This document shows positions 5,173 to 5,613 of a DNA stretch of 5,613 nt, in pieces. Position 1 is the first letter of the stretch. Each line of letters starts with the position of its first letter. This DNA is from Pseudomonadota bacterium (GTDB lineage: Bacteria > Pseudomonadota > Gammaproteobacteria > Burkholderiales > Burkholderiaceae_D): NCBI GenBank assembly GCA_018241865.1, contig JAFECY010000210.1, positions 1 to 5,613 on the forward strand, written 5' to 3'. The notes below the pieces were generated by a model. That model was given only the letters and a program-made list of their open reading frames with translations. It did no database searches and was not told the origin of the DNA. Position numbers and translations under genes: made by a program.

Positions 5173-5613
5173 TTAGCCGAAATTCTTCGCGGCAAAATCC
5201 CAGTTCACCAGATTCCAGAATGACTCGATGTATTTCGGCCGGGCATTGCGGTAATCGACGTAGTAGGCATGTTCCCAGACGTCGCAGGTTAGCAGTGCCT
5301 TGTCGGTCGTGGTCAGCGGCGTGGCGGCGTTGGAGGTGTTGACGATATCGACCGAGCCGTCGGCCTTTTTCACCAGCCAGGTCCAGCCGGAACCGAAGTT
5401 GCCGACGCAGGATTTGGTGAAGGCTTCCTTGAACTGGTCGAACGAGCCCCACTTGGCGTTGATGGCGGCAGCCAGCGCGCCGGCCGGTGCGCCGCCACCG
5501 TTGGGCTTCAGGCCATTCCAGTAGAACGTGTGGTTCCAGACTTGCGCGGCATTGTTGAACACACCGCCGGAAGATTTTTTGACGATGTCTTCGAGCGAAG
5601 CGTTTTCAAATTC
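5173..5613 (-). CDS. sodB: iron superoxide dismutase SodB (C-terminal 146 residues; N-terminus beyond the window end)
   Basis: The minus strand is open from the window edge (starting [13 protein letters not shown]) to the TAA at 5173-5175. By comparison with E. coli SodB about 46 N-terminal residues are missing, including the first metal-ligand His (His26 in the mature E. coli numbering). Visible are [14 protein letters not shown], with the second His ligand (residue 28 of the fragment) and the Gln before VWNH that marks the Fe type; [21 protein letters not shown]; and [16 protein letters not shown], with the Asp and His ligands (residues 111 and 115 of the fragment). The enzyme dismutates superoxide to oxygen and hydrogen peroxide in the cytoplasm, normally as a dimer. 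It converges on the reductase gene and shares the terminator at 5111-5139. A cysteine sits directly before the Asp ligand, where E. coli has Val; it is not a metal ligand. Its promoter and any Fur or small-RNA control lie outside. Confidence 0.96.
   Translation of the reverse strand, partial: EFENASLEDIVKKSSGGVFNNAAQVWNHTFYWNGLKPNGGGAPAGALAAAINAKWGSFDQFKEAFTKSCVGNFGSGWTWLVKKADGSVDIVNTSNAATPLTTTDKALLTCDVWEHAYYVDYRNARPKYIESFWNLVNWDFAAKNFG

Overview
The window looks like chromosomal DNA of a betaproteobacterium, probably Burkholderiales and perhaps Oxalobacteraceae-like. This is inferred from protein character (an iron-type SodB close to E. coli SodB, a FolE2-type GTP cyclohydrolase, a DoxX membrane protein, a C13-type peptidase) and moderate-to-high GC. 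There is no rRNA or other taxonomic marker, so genus is not settled.

Layout. Bases 1-294 (minus strand) hold the N-terminal 98 codons of a DoxX-family membrane protein, cut by the window start. A divergent intergenic region (295-430) follows, with a strong doxX ribosome binding site and a perfect 6-bp inverted repeat around a possible doxX -10. Then comes a plus-strand pair: an exported protein with ten MORN repeats and a C-terminal C13 (legumain/caspase-like) peptidase domain (431-2110), and 33 bases later a LivH-type branched-chain amino acid ABC permease (2144-3187). No livM, livG or livF follows. Instead there is a 12-codon ORF overlapping the livH stop by ATGA, then a minus-strand scrap resembling the C-terminus of a pirin protein (3205-3273). 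This suggests a deletion or rearrangement scar.

Next are folE2 (3400-4209, plus; GTP to dihydroneopterin triphosphate), a 137-base gap with a REP-like GC-rich palindrome, and an FAD/NAD(P)-binding ferredoxin-reductase-like oxidoreductase (4347-5069, plus). A strong bidirectional terminator preceded by a hexamer repeat separates it from the convergent sodB gene (5173-5613, minus), whose N-terminus lies beyond the window end.

How the genes work together. Most are single housekeeping or accessory functions rather than one pathway. FolE2 feeds folate/pterin synthesis; SodB removes superoxide, and the flavin reductase may also touch redox metabolism, but they are convergent and not an operon. The MORN-peptidase and the orphan livH are probably co-transcribed, which is the least conventional part of the window. 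I see no CRISPR array, transposase, phage gene, tRNA or rRNA, and no convincing new multi-gene defence or mobile system.
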